31,028 nt of DNA, from positions 1 to 31,028 of the forward strand of contig CAZJFC010000017.1 in NCBI GenBank assembly GCA_964545245.1. Direction: 5' to 3'. The stretch comes from CAZJFC01 sp964545245 (GTDB taxonomy: Bacteria > Pseudomonadota > Alphaproteobacteria > Rickettsiales > 21-14-0-20-44-7). This document shows, piece after piece, positions 14,888 through 24,038 of the stretch. The notes below the pieces were generated by a model that worked only from the letters and a program-made list of their open reading frames with translations, was not told the origin of the DNA and did no database searches. Positions within the stretch are counted from its first letter, which is position 1; every line of letters starts with the position of its first letter. The translations under genes were made by a program, and so were the position numbers.

Positions 14888-16318
14888 ATGCCCAAGAAAA
14901 CGCAAAAACCAAAACCGGCAAAACGGAAAAAACCAAATTTCCTGTTGGTACTGCTTGCCATAATATCAGTTGCTTTGGCCGGGCTGGTGTTTTTATGGAA
15001 AGACCTGCCCTACCAGCGTTTCCTTGCCGCGCAGATAAAAAACACCCTCGCCGGATATGGGCTTAGCGTAACCTCGCTGGATGTTAAAAACCTGAATAAT
15101 TCAGGCGCGACATTAAAAAACATCGCTATCGGTGAAAACCCGGCACTTACCATCGAAACCGTAAACCTGCAATATGACATACAGCGTTTATGGAACGAAA
15201 AACAGCTTAACAAGATTGAAATCGACAAGCTGAGCGCCACAATCTACAAATCCGAAACCGGGTGGACAATCTCCGGCATTGAGCCGCTTCTTACCCCTTC
15301 CACCGATGAAGAAAAAGAGACCGACCTCACCCCATTCTTCGATGCGCCATATTTAAAACAGACAATTCCCGAATTCATCTCACTCACCAATGGCTCAATC
15401 ACCGCGAACGATGAAAACAACATTTCAGCCGGCTTCCCTTTTGACCTGAGTTATTCCGCCGCAACCTCGCCGGAAGTTAACTTCACCAGCAAAAGCTTCA
15501 ACGGAACAGCAGGCGATTATTCGCTGAACGGGGAAGATTTTTCAATCACCGCCGCGCTTGATAATGAAAAACACGAATGGCAAGGAAAAGCCGCAATCAA
15601 CAAACTAAGCTTCACCGGCATTGAATATGACATCCCACCGCTAAAGCTGGATTCTGACTTCACCGCCACCGCCGAACGCTTTAATGCCAAGCTGGCACTG
15701 AATGACAGCAAAAATCAATGGCGTGCGAATGCTGAGCTTGCCCTGCCCTTAAATGACCCTATGGCCGGAACCGCAAAGATCTCTTCCGCCCAGTTTCCTT
15801 GGGGCGGCGGTAGAATCTCCCTCAGCGCAGTTACCGTTCCGCTTAAAATGGATAAGCCGGTCACAGTAAGAGTGAACTTACAAAATATTGATTTCGGCAC
15901 GCTTATAAGTGATGTGAGTGACGGCAAAGTCACCGGAACCGGGAAAATCAGCGGAACCATCCCCATCACCCGCCACCCCAACGGCAAGATTGACCTGCAA
16001 ACCGGCAATGCGAGCGCAACGCAAACGGGAACTATCCACATCTCCCCCGAACTGCTGGCCGGTGACAACATGCAAATGCAGATTGCCCGCGCCGCGCTGG
16101 AGAATTTTCACTATACTAGTTTAAAAATTGCAGTATCCTCAAACAAAGGAAAATCGCTTATCAACTTAAGTCTGGAGGGCAACAACCCTGAAGCTTTTGA
16201 AGGCAGGCCGATTAAGCTTAATGTTAATATCGGCGGGGACGTCATGCCGCTGATACAACAGACGATACTGCCATTCAGTGACGTTAGACAACTACTTGAT
16301 CTGGAGGAAACAAAGTGA
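14888..16318 (+). CDS. ydbH: YdbH-like AsmA-family intermembrane lipid transport protein (short form)
   Basis: This is a 476-residue protein. A lysine-rich start is followed by one membrane helix (about 18-37, FLLVLLAIISVALAGLVFLW) and then a periplasmic beta-rich repeat region of the AsmA-like kind (TSLDVKNLNNSGATLKNIAI). The C-terminal part, about 350-470 (ISGTIPITRHPNGKIDLQTG, then NVNIGGDVMPLIQQTILPFS), matches the YdbH domain. In E. coli YdbH forms a bridge with the lipoprotein YnbE and moves phospholipid to the outer membrane. E. coli YdbH has about 880 residues, so this version is roughly half as long. The identification is strengthened by ynbE and ydbL directly downstream. No ribosome site is seen, and TATAGT lies only 6 bases before the ATG. 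Confidence 0.85.
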   Translation: MPKKTQKPKPAKRKKPNFLLVLLAIISVALAGLVFLWKDLPYQRFLAAQIKNTLAGYGLSVTSLDVKNLNNSGATLKNIAIGENPALTIETVNLQYDIQRLWNEKQLNKIEIDKLSATIYKSETGWTISGIEPLLTPSTDEEKETDLTPFFDAPYLKQTIPEFISLTNGSITANDENNISAGFPFDLSYSAATSPEVNFTSKSFNGTAGDYSLNGEDFSITAALDNEKHEWQGKAAINKLSFTGIEYDIPPLKLDSDFTATAERFNAKLALNDSKNQWRANAELALPLNDPMAGTAKISSAQFPWGGGRISLSAVTVPLKMDKPVTVRVNLQNIDFGTLISDVSDGKVTGTGKISGTIPITRHPNGKIDLQTGNASATQTGTIHISPELLAGDNMQMQIARAALENFHYTSLKIAVSSNKGKSLINLSLEGNNPEAFEGRPIKLNVNIGGDVMPLIQQTILPFSDVRQLLDLEETK

Positions 16319-16500
16319 AAAACCGACTTTATACAATAATGGCAATTCTGCTTATCGCCGCCTGTACGCCGCAAGTTCAGCTTCAGGCACCGGATAAACC
16401 AATTGAGATTAACCTTAACGTCAACATCGAACACCGCATCAAGGTGGAGATCGAGCAGGACGTCAAGAAAGCAATCTCTAAAAACCCTGACATATTCTAA
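16315..16500 (+). CDS. ynbE: YnbE-like outer membrane lipoprotein
   Basis: This is a 61-residue lipoprotein. After a short signal sequence the lipobox LLIAAC places the lipidated cysteine at residue 17. The mature part carries APDKPIEINLNVNIEHRIKV and EIEQDVKKAI, as in YnbE. YnbE oligomers cap the periplasmic bridge and bind the C-terminus of YdbH by beta-strand addition. The start is a GTG that overlaps the ydbH stop (GTGA). GGAGG lies 7 bases upstream, so both genes are coupled. Confidence 0.9.
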   Translation: MKNRLYTIMAILLIAACTPQVQLQAPDKPIEINLNVNIEHRIKVEIEQDVKKAISKNPDIF

Positions 16501-16518
16501 TCGGAGGAAGATATTATC

Positions 16519-16854
16519 ATGAAAATTACATCCCTAATGAAGAAAGCATTCCTGACATTTGCGGTTATCGCAATCGCGGTTCCCGCAATGGCCCTTTCCC
16601 TTAACGAAGCCCGCTCAAAAGGCCAGGTCGGCGAAAAGCTCGATGGCTACGTTCAGGCGCTAAGCTCCGGCTCAGATGTGAACAAACTTGTCGCCGAAGT
16701 CAACGCGCGCCGCAAAGCCGAATATGAACGCATCTCAAAAGAGAACGGGCAACCAGCTAGCGTTGTCGGAAAACTCGCCGCCGGGCAGATAATCAACGGC
16801 CTGCCGAAAGGCAGCAAATACCAAAGCTCCGACGGAAGCTGGAAAACCAAATAG
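16519..16854 (+). CDS. ydbL: YdbL-like periplasmic protein (DUF1318)
   Basis: This is a 111-residue protein with a signal peptide (cleavage probably after AVPAMA, residue 25). A mature domain begins LSLNEARSKGQVGEKLDGYV and includes VNARRKAEYERISKENGQPA, the DUF1318/YdbL pattern. In E. coli YdbL helps control YnbE multimer formation in the YdbH bridge. It is the last gene of the three-gene operon. GGAGG is 11 bases before the ATG, and a strong terminator follows 15 bases after the stop. Confidence 0.92.
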   Translation: MKITSLMKKAFLTFAVIAIAVPAMALSLNEARSKGQVGEKLDGYVQALSSGSDVNKLVAEVNARRKAEYERISKENGQPASVVGKLAAGQIINGLPKGSKYQSSDGSWKTK

Positions 16855-16869
16855 CTTTAAAAACTTATG

Positions 16870-16894
16870 AAAAGGCCGGGTTATCCGGCCTTTT
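16870..16894. terminator. Bidirectional rho-independent terminator
   Basis: AAAAGGCCGG and CCGGCCTTTT form a 10-bp stem around the loop GTTAT, with a T run on each strand. It ends the ydbH-ynbE-ydbL transcript and also that of the convergent channel gene, whose stop codon (16883-16881, minus strand) lies within the loop. Confidence 0.9.
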
Positions 16895-18134
16895 TATTAT
16901 TCGCCAATGCGCCGATTGCCTGCATATCCGCCCCGCTTGGGTTCTGGAATACGCGCAGGCCAAATTCCGGCAGGATGGAAAACAGGTGGTCAAAAATATC
17001 AGACTGCACACCTTCATAAACCACCCATTTAGTGTCATTCACAAAGCAATAAACTTCCAGCGGCACACCATCGGAAGTCGGGCTTAACTGGCGCACGATC
17101 ATAGTCATACCTTGATGGACCATCTTATGGTTGCGCAGATAGCTATCAATATAAGTGCGGAAACTGCCAATATTGGTTATGCGGCGCGTATTCACCACTT
17201 CCGCGGCTTTTTTGCCCAGCGCCTTGTTCCACTCAGCGATTTCCTTTTCCTTCCTGTCCAGATATTCTTCCAGCAATGCAAACCTTCTCAAGCGCTTGCG
17301 CTCTTTATCATCAAGGAATGTAATACTGTTCTGGTCAATAAATATCGCGCGTTTGATCCTTCTCCCGCCAGATTCACTCATTCCGCGCCAGTTGATGAAA
17401 GAATCTGTAATAAGCTTGCGGATAGGGATAGTAGTTATCGTCTTGTCCCAGTTCTGCACCTTCACAGTATGGAGCGCAATATCAATCACATCACCATCCG
17501 CGTTGAGTTGCGGCATTTGGATCCAGTCGCCCACACGCACCATATCGCTAGATGATATCTGCACACTGGCCACCAGCGAAAGCAGCGTATCCTGAAAGAT
17601 CAGCATCAGCACCGCCGCCATCGCCCCAAGCCCGGAAAGCAGGATGAGCGGCGAACGGTCAACCAGCGCGGCAATAATTAAAATAACCGCAACCGCAAAA
17701 ATCAGCAGCTTGGCAACCTGTATATACCCTTTTATAGGCTTATGCTTCGCTTCCGGCCTTCTGGAATATATCGTGTTAATAATATCCATCAGCGCCGATG
17801 CCGCCAGCGCGAGGGTGAGGACAATAAACGCCGTGCAGATATTCTGTACAATAATCACCGCAGTTTCATGCAGGTTAGGAACCAGCTCCACACCACCCAT
17901 AATGATAAGCGCAGGAACAACATTCGCCAGCCTTGGGATAATTTTGTGATTGTTCAGCTCCTTGTCCTTGCCATAAGGCGTTTCAACAATAGCCCTGTTC
18001 AGCCCACGGATCAGCAAGCGTTTAATGATAAAATTAACGATCCACGCGGTAAGCAGCACGGCAGTCAGCACGATTGCCGTCATAGCCGTAGGGGATTCCT
18101 CAAAGCGGGAGAGATAGATTTCCAAGTCAGACAT
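16881..18134 (-). CDS. ybdG: YbdG-like MscS-family mechanosensitive channel
   Basis: This 417-residue inner-membrane protein has about five hydrophobic segments in its first 190 residues, then the MscS pore-lining helix and beta domain (LLSGLGAMAAVLMLIFQDTL, then DMVRVGDWIQMPQLNADGDV and WDKTITTIPIRKLITDSFIN). The long insertion after the beta domain and WRGMSESGGRRIKRAIFIDQ identify the YbdG (miniconductance) branch, whose E. coli member has 415 residues. It would release solutes during hypo-osmotic shock. A TTG start 14 codons upstream is possible. I chose the ATG at 18134 because AGGG precedes it and the length then matches the family. Confidence 0.88.
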   Translation of the reverse strand: MSDLEIYLSRFEESPTAMTAIVLTAVLLTAWIVNFIIKRLLIRGLNRAIVETPYGKDKELNNHKIIPRLANVVPALIIMGGVELVPNLHETAVIIVQNICTAFIVLTLALAASALMDIINTIYSRRPEAKHKPIKGYIQVAKLLIFAVAVILIIAALVDRSPLILLSGLGAMAAVLMLIFQDTLLSLVASVQISSSDMVRVGDWIQMPQLNADGDVIDIALHTVKVQNWDKTITTIPIRKLITDSFINWRGMSESGGRRIKRAIFIDQNSITFLDDKERKRLRRFALLEEYLDRKEKEIAEWNKALGKKAAEVVNTRRITNIGSFRTYIDSYLRNHKMVHQGMTMIVRQLSPTSDGVPLEVYCFVNDTKWVVYEGVQSDIFDHLFSILPEFGLRVFQNPSGADMQAIGALANNKKAG

Positions 18135-18193
18135 GATGCAAAACCCTATAACAATAATAAAAAATATGCCACCCAAAAAACATAGCGGTTCTT

Positions 18194-18212
18194 TATAATT
18201 TTTTGTTATAAT
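18194..18212 (+). promoter_or_regulatory. Two TATAAT elements immediately upstream of tamA
   Basis: TATAAT occurs at 18194-18199 and 18207-18212. The second ends only 8 bases before the tamA ATG (18221), so a transcript from it would be leaderless or nearly so. No convincing -35 is seen, and there is no ribosome binding site. Confidence 0.45.
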
Positions 18213-18220
18213 CCCGCGCG

Positions 18221-20053
18221 ATGCACGACCTCTTAACGCACAGGAACCTTATAAGAATTTTTTCCCTCGGGTTAATCCTTACCTGCAACTCGTTTCCTGC
18301 GTTCGCTGAGGAAGAAAGCTCAGCGCCATCTGAACAAATAAAAGCAGAACCGGTTGCATATGACGTGAAGTTTGAAGGCACCACAGACGAGAAATTACTG
18401 GAGCTGCTTAATGAAATTGCCGAATCCCACAAAAACCCCGATACCGCGCCAAAATCAGTTGGTGCATTACGCAATAAGGCAGAAAGCGAATTGCCGGAAT
18501 ATCTCGATGCCCTACACTCATTCGGCTATTACGATGCGTTGATAAGCATGCAGCTACAAACCGATGGCGATAAAAACACTCTGGTTTACAGCCTTGTTCC
18601 CGGTGTTGCATACACAGTCATTTCAAAACATTATGATTTCAAATCACCCGCGCCTGCCGATATTAAAATCCCCGACATCAACACATTAAAACCCTCACCC
18701 AATGAAGATGTCAACGCCGAAGAAATCCTTGCCGGCGCAACCAAACTGCAAAAGGAAATAATAAAAGATAACTGCCTGCTCTCCGTCGAAGTCCAGCCGA
18801 CATTATACCTTGAGCCACAGGACCGCGCGGCATATCTTTACTACGAAATTACCACCGGCCCGCAGGCAAACCTTGGCTCAATCACAATAAGCGGCAACGA
18901 AAAGGTAAGCGAAGAATTCATCCGCCAATCCCTGCCATTGAAGCAAGGCCAATGCTTCCAGAGCGCGAATATCGACAAGGCAAAAAACTCACTGCTCAAC
19001 ACCAACCTTTTTGCCACCGCCGACATTGAATATGGCGACACGCCGGATGCATCAGGGCAGGTTCCTGTCACGGTCACACTAAAAGAACGCTACCAGCGCA
19101 CATTCAAGGCCGGTATCAGCTACATGACAGACCAGGGGCCCGGCGCGACATTAGGCTGGGAGCACCGCAACTTCTTCGGCAACGGCGAGAAGCTGGACAC
19201 AAAACTTGTCCTTGCCACATTGGAGTTTTCAGCCACGGCAAATTATAACGAGCCGTTCTTCTACCGTGATGACCAGTCACTTTTCCTCAGCGCAAGAATC
19301 GCGCAGGAATACCCGGAGGCATACACCTCCACCAACATAGAAGCCAGCGGCGGTGTTGAGCGCAAACTCAGCAAGGAACTGAAAGTCGGCCTCGGCCTCG
19401 GCTACCGCATTTCGCAGGTAGAGGAAGAAAGCACCGGAAACAAAGAAGTTTACGGCCTGTTCTCCATCCCCGCCTATGCCCAATGGGATAGCCGCAACGA
19501 TATTTTGAACCCAACTTCCGGCGTGTTCGCGCGTGGTGACACCGCCCCCTATTTCGATACTTTCGGCAGCGATGCCTATTTCCTCCGTAGCAAAATCAGC
19601 GGCAGCACATATTTTGCATTACCCGGCCCGCTTTCGCCAATTCTTGCCGTGCGCGGGGCGCTTGGTTCAATCACCGCCGCCGATACTGAATCCGTCCCGG
19701 CGGATTTACGCTTTTACGCAGGCGGCGGCAATTCCGTTCGCGGCTACGGCTATCAGGAACTTGGCCCTCAGAGGAATGGCGACCCTTACGGTGGCCGCTC
19801 GCTGATTGAAACCGCGGTCGAGCTTCGTTTCAAGGCCACCGAAACCATGGGCGGGGTCATCTTCCTTGATGGCGGTAATTCATTCGACGCCCCTTACCCG
19901 GATTTCAAGGAAGATATTCAATGGGGCGCAGGCCTTGGCTTCCGCTATTACACCGATTTTGGCCCCGTCCGCCTTGATGTCGCAGTTCCTGTGAACAAGC
20001 GCGAGGAAGACGACCCGTATCAACTTTATGTTAGCTTGGGGCAGGCATTCTGA
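18221..20053 (+). CDS. tamA: TamA outer membrane protein of the translocation and assembly module
   Basis: This is a 610-residue Omp85-family protein. The signal peptide ends near CNSFPAFA (about residue 29). Three POTRA-like domains follow (about 45-290, the last with GSITISGNEKVSEEFIRQSL). A C-terminal 16-strand barrel carries the hallmark loop VRGYG (506-510) and ends in an aromatic residue (SLGQAF). TamA works with inner-membrane TamB in outer-membrane protein and lipid delivery. The length is close to E. coli TamA (577). Cys185 and Cys245 in the POTRA region might form a disulfide. The stop overlaps the tamB start by one base. Confidence 0.93.
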   Translation: MHDLLTHRNLIRIFSLGLILTCNSFPAFAEEESSAPSEQIKAEPVAYDVKFEGTTDEKLLELLNEIAESHKNPDTAPKSVGALRNKAESELPEYLDALHSFGYYDALISMQLQTDGDKNTLVYSLVPGVAYTVISKHYDFKSPAPADIKIPDINTLKPSPNEDVNAEEILAGATKLQKEIIKDNCLLSVEVQPTLYLEPQDRAAYLYYEITTGPQANLGSITISGNEKVSEEFIRQSLPLKQGQCFQSANIDKAKNSLLNTNLFATADIEYGDTPDASGQVPVTVTLKERYQRTFKAGISYMTDQGPGATLGWEHRNFFGNGEKLDTKLVLATLEFSATANYNEPFFYRDDQSLFLSARIAQEYPEAYTSTNIEASGGVERKLSKELKVGLGLGYRISQVEEESTGNKEVYGLFSIPAYAQWDSRNDILNPTSGVFARGDTAPYFDTFGSDAYFLRSKISGSTYFALPGPLSPILAVRGALGSITAADTESVPADLRFYAGGGNSVRGYGYQELGPQRNGDPYGGRSLIETAVELRFKATETMGGVIFLDGGNSFDAPYPDFKEDIQWGAGLGFRYYTDFGPVRLDVAVPVNKREEDDPYQLYVSLGQAF

Positions 20054-23000
20054 TGAAAATCCTAAAAATCATTGCGATAACCCTCCTTGTTACAACGCTG
20101 CTGATAATCGGCTCGGTTGCCGGTATCTATGGCTATCTGCAAACCGCTTCCGGCCAGAAAAAGCTTGAATCAATCATCAATAAACAACTCGCCGACCCGG
20201 ATTCCACTGTTGTAATCAGCGGCCTTTCGGGCAGTGTGCCGTTCTCTCTCCGCCTCGCCTCCGCCACAATTTCCGATAGGCAGGGAGAATGGCTCAAGCT
20301 TGAAAATGCAGCTCTTGACTGGGGGCTGGATATTTCCCCGCTCAATATCAAAATCCGCAACCTTGAAGTTGCAAAAATCAACCTAATCCGCCAGCCGATT
20401 CCATCAGATGAAGCGGAACCGGAAACTCCCCTCAAATTTGAAATCCCGGAGATTCCCGCGTTTGAACTCAGCAAGTTATCCCTCCCCCATATCCGCCTGA
20501 CGGAACAACTAACCGGTGAGGAACACATCCTTGCCATAACCGGCAATGCCAGCAACAAACACCTTACCTTAAGCATAAACTCACTTCAGGGGCCGGAACT
20601 TAAATCCGCCATAAGCATCAACAGCCGCAATGTTGATATCACTCTGGATGAAGCCCCGAACGGCGTTATCGGCAGGATGATCGGCCTGCTACCGGAAGAA
20701 AACCTCAATGTTGAAATCAAGGCAGACGGCACTTTCCCGCAATATAACGGCACCGCGCTTATCGCAACTTCAGAAAAGGAAATGCTCAAAACCAAATTCC
20801 AGACCAGCGGCAACAGCGCTGAGCTTGCCATTAAGCTTGACGCGGAAATCAACCCTCCCCAGCGATATGAGAATTTCGGGCGGCAGATTCAAATCGCTGC
20901 GGATACCGAAATCAAAGGTGACAGCTCAGTCATAATCAACCATGCAAAAATTGTTTCCGACAATATCAACCTCGATATCAAAGGCGTGTACAGCGCTGAA
21001 AAAATCAATTTCGATTATTCAACACAGATTCGTGACCTCACCCCATACGCAGGCATGGAAGGGCATTTTGCCCTTTCCGGTAATGCTTCGGGAGATATCG
21101 AAAACCTGAACATCCTCGGCAAAGCCGAAGGCGCGGTTCAGAACCTTGAAGCGCTCAACCTTGATTATAACATAAAAAAACAGGCGGACGTAATTAACAT
21201 CAGCCAGCTTTCCCTTAACGGCAACGGCCTTAACGCAAAGCTTTCCGGCAATGTCGACCTTGCAAGCGAGTCGCTGAAAATCTCCTTCAATGCCGACACT
21301 GACAACCTAGCGCGTTTCGTGCCGGATGCTGGCGGCGCATGGGTAATTAACGGCAACGCCGAAGGAAAATTCAGCAATATTAACTTCACCGCAGACGCCG
21401 AAGGCAACCAGCTTGCCAAGCTTCCGCCGCAAGTCCTTGCCCTCGCCGGTAACAACTTAAAGATCCATGCCAGCGGCTCGGCGAGTGACGAGGGCGTGGT
21501 CAATCTCGACAAACTTACCGTGAACGGCCAGTTCATCGAACTTACCGGCAAAGGCAGCGTTGATTCCGCCGCCTCGACAATCGATGCCGAAATCAGCGCC
21601 AGCATTTCAGACGCCTCAAAAATCGACAACGCTATAAAAGGCTCCCTCAAGGCCGATGCCAATATCAAAGGCACATTCACCGCGCCGGAAGGCAAAGCCG
21701 ATATCACCCTCACCCATCAGGGGCAAACGCTTAACCTCGGCAGCTTCTTCGCCCTCAATGACGATATGCTCACCCTTAAGGATATCATCGCCAAAACCAC
21801 CGGACTCAGCCTCACCGGCAATTTGCAATATAACTTAAAAACCTCCCTCGCCGATGGCAAAATCGACCTTGATGCGGACAGCCTGTCCGGGCTTAACACC
21901 TTCCTTGCCGACAAGATAAGCGGCAGCGGAAAACTGAACGCCGTCGCAAGTTCCTCATCCGGCAGGCAGGTGGTTGACGCAGCCGGAAGATTCGCCGGAA
22001 TTGAATATACAGACATAAAAATCTCGGCGCTTGATTTCACCTTAAAATCCTCCGACCTGTATAACCTCGACGGCCTGAACGCCAACATCGCCGCGAAAAA
22101 CCTGCAAAGCGGCGAGAACGTGGTGGACTCCCTTAACTTCGCCGCTTCCGGCAAAAGCGAGCTGGTCAACTGGAACCTTGACGCAGTGGCATCTGCCCCT
22201 GAACCTGCGAAAATACTGGCCGAAGGAACCGCATCAGCCAAAATGCCGGTTTGGTCGCTGGGCTTCAAAACCCTTTCCGGCAACCACGGCAGCAACCAGT
22301 TCGCGCTGCTGAAACCAGCCAATATCCGCAGCAAGGACAACACCATCAACATTGACGATTTAAGCCTTAATGTTAACGGCGCGAATGTTTCCCTCGCCGG
22401 GGATTATTCCCCCGCGAAGCTTGACATCAAACTCAACGCCGCATCCGTACCGCTCAATGACTTCACCGAAGGCCAGTTGAACGGCACGCTAAGCGCCGCC
22501 GCCACACTCACCGGAAGCGCCGCCCGCCCTGTTTTGCAGGCACAGGCGGAAATTCCCGACCTCACAACGGAAGATACTTCAAACCTCCCGCTCAACGTAA
22601 AAGCCGTGGCGCAATATGAGAACGGCATGGCAAAAGCCATCTCGAATATTTCCCAGCAGGACGGCACGATTGACGCCAATATATCAGTACCACTCAAATT
22701 TTCGCTGGAACCATTTGTTTTTGATCTACCGTCAAATGGAATAATGAACGGCAGCGCGAAACTTAACATGGTGCTGGATTCCCTGACCCCGCTATTCCTC
22801 CCCCCTGACCAGACGTTGAAAGGCCATGTAACAGGCGATGTTAACATAGCCGGAACGCTGGACACCCCGCAAATAACCGGCCATGTGAACCTTGCCAATG
22901 CGTATTATAACAACGTGACAACCGGCACCTTGCTTGAAAACATGCAGGGGCAGATAGATGTCACCGGTGACCGCGCAAGCATTACCAACTTCACCGCGAA

Positions 23001-24030
23001 GGCAGGAAAAGGCAGTATCAGCGCGAACGCCGTCGCCATGCTCGCCGCGCCGAACCCCATCAACGCCTCACTCAAACTTAACGATGCCGAGCTTCTGCAA
23101 AGCAAAATGGCAACCGGAATAATCAACGGCGATATTGCACTGAATGGCGATGCCACAGCCTCCACCGTTAGCGGCAACCTTGTGCTTGGCCCTCTGGACG
23201 TGAACATCCCCGGCGCTGGCGGCGTGACCGTTGAAACCGTTGAGCTGCGCAACCCGGAAGTCCTCCCACGCCAGAGATGGCAGAAAAAACCGGCGCATAG
23301 GAAAACGGACGAAGCGCCTTCCACCATTGCGCTCGACATCAAAATCGATGCCCCGTCACAGGTATTCGTACGTGGCCGCGGGCTGGAAACCGAGATGCGC
23401 GGCGCGCTTGAAATCAAAGGTACAACCGGCACCCCATCAGTGGAAGGCGAACTAAGGACAGTACGCGGCGTGTTCAAACTGCTCGACCGCGACCTTGAGA
23501 TCACCGAAGGCGTGCTTGCTTTCCGCGGCTCCATCCCGCCTTCGCCGTTCCTGCGCATCAACGCCGAAACCACAACCAATGAAATCACCGCCGGTATCCA
23601 GATTGGCGGTTCTGCGTCGGAACCGACCCTTACTCTGGTTTCAAACCCAACCCTGCCGCAGGACGAAATCCTTGCGCATTTGCTGTTTGGCCGCGAACTT
23701 CGCGAAATCACCCCGATGCAGGGCGCGCAGCTTGTACGCGCGATGAACACTTTGCGCGGTGGCGGCGACGGCGGGTTTGACCCTCTCGGTACAATGCGCG
23801 AAGCAATGGGTGTTGACAGGCTGAACGTTGACGCAAACGATAGCGGCGAAGTAACCGTTGGTGCAGGTAAATACATCACCGATAAAATCTATGTCGGCGT
23901 TGAGGGCGGCTCAGGCGAAGGCGCGGGCAAGGTTAAGGCGGAAATCGAAGCGATGGACAATGTCACAATCGAAACCCAGTCAGGCGCGAATTCCAGCGGC
24001 GCGAGCATTAACTGGAAATACGATTACTGA
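20053..24030 (+). CDS. tamB: TamB AsmA-like inner membrane protein
   Basis: This 1325-residue protein is anchored by one N-terminal helix (about 7-28, ITLLVTTLLIIGSVAGIYGY). A very long repetitive beta-rich region follows, with recurring G-N-(A/L)-x-L-(D/A) and L-x-L-x-(A/G)-N segments, expected to form the hydrophobic groove that spans the periplasm. The C-terminal TamB (DUF490) domain includes RTVRGVFKLLDRDLEITEGV, LPQDEILAHLLFGRELREIT and a terminal aromatic NWKYDY suited to docking with TamA. It is fused to tamA by TGATG and is similar in size to E. coli TamB (1259). Its role is phospholipid transport and/or barrel assembly. Confidence 0.93.
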   Translation: MKILKIIAITLLVTTLLIIGSVAGIYGYLQTASGQKKLESIINKQLADPDSTVVISGLSGSVPFSLRLASATISDRQGEWLKLENAALDWGLDISPLNIKIRNLEVAKINLIRQPIPSDEAEPETPLKFEIPEIPAFELSKLSLPHIRLTEQLTGEEHILAITGNASNKHLTLSINSLQGPELKSAISINSRNVDITLDEAPNGVIGRMIGLLPEENLNVEIKADGTFPQYNGTALIATSEKEMLKTKFQTSGNSAELAIKLDAEINPPQRYENFGRQIQIAADTEIKGDSSVIINHAKIVSDNINLDIKGVYSAEKINFDYSTQIRDLTPYAGMEGHFALSGNASGDIENLNILGKAEGAVQNLEALNLDYNIKKQADVINISQLSLNGNGLNAKLSGNVDLASESLKISFNADTDNLARFVPDAGGAWVINGNAEGKFSNINFTADAEGNQLAKLPPQVLALAGNNLKIHASGSASDEGVVNLDKLTVNGQFIELTGKGSVDSAASTIDAEISASISDASKIDNAIKGSLKADANIKGTFTAPEGKADITLTHQGQTLNLGSFFALNDDMLTLKDIIAKTTGLSLTGNLQYNLKTSLADGKIDLDADSLSGLNTFLADKISGSGKLNAVASSSSGRQVVDAAGRFAGIEYTDIKISALDFTLKSSDLYNLDGLNANIAAKNLQSGENVVDSLNFAASGKSELVNWNLDAVASAPEPAKILAEGTASAKMPVWSLGFKTLSGNHGSNQFALLKPANIRSKDNTINIDDLSLNVNGANVSLAGDYSPAKLDIKLNAASVPLNDFTEGQLNGTLSAAATLTGSAARPVLQAQAEIPDLTTEDTSNLPLNVKAVAQYENGMAKAISNISQQDGTIDANISVPLKFSLEPFVFDLPSNGIMNGSAKLNMVLDSLTPLFLPPDQTLKGHVTGDVNIAGTLDTPQITGHVNLANAYYNNVTTGTLLENMQGQIDVTGDRASITNFTAKAGKGSISANAVAMLAAPNPINASLKLNDAELLQSKMATGIINGDIALNGDATASTVSGNLVLGPLDVNIPGAGGVTVETVELRNPEVLPRQRWQKKPAHRKTDEAPSTIALDIKIDAPSQVFVRGRGLETEMRGALEIKGTTGTPSVEGELRTVRGVFKLLDRDLEITEGVLAFRGSIPPSPFLRINAETTTNEITAGIQIGGSASEPTLTLVSNPTLPQDEILAHLLFGRELREITPMQGAQLVRAMNTLRGGGDGGFDPLGTMREAMGVDRLNVDANDSGEVTVGAGKYITDKIYVGVEGGSGEGAGKVKAEIEAMDNVTIETQSGANSSGASINWKYDY

Positions 24031-24038
24031 CCAAAACA

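Noticed and set aside
18135..18176. TTG start giving a longer YbdG-like protein
   Set aside because: The extra 14 residues add a second hydrophobic stretch not expected in the family. The ATG at 18134 has an upstream AGGG and gives 417 residues, close to the E. coli protein.
22905..23879. 324-codon minus-strand open frame inside tamB
   Set aside because: It has a serine/proline-rich low-complexity translation typical of an antisense shadow. tamB is intact on the other strand.
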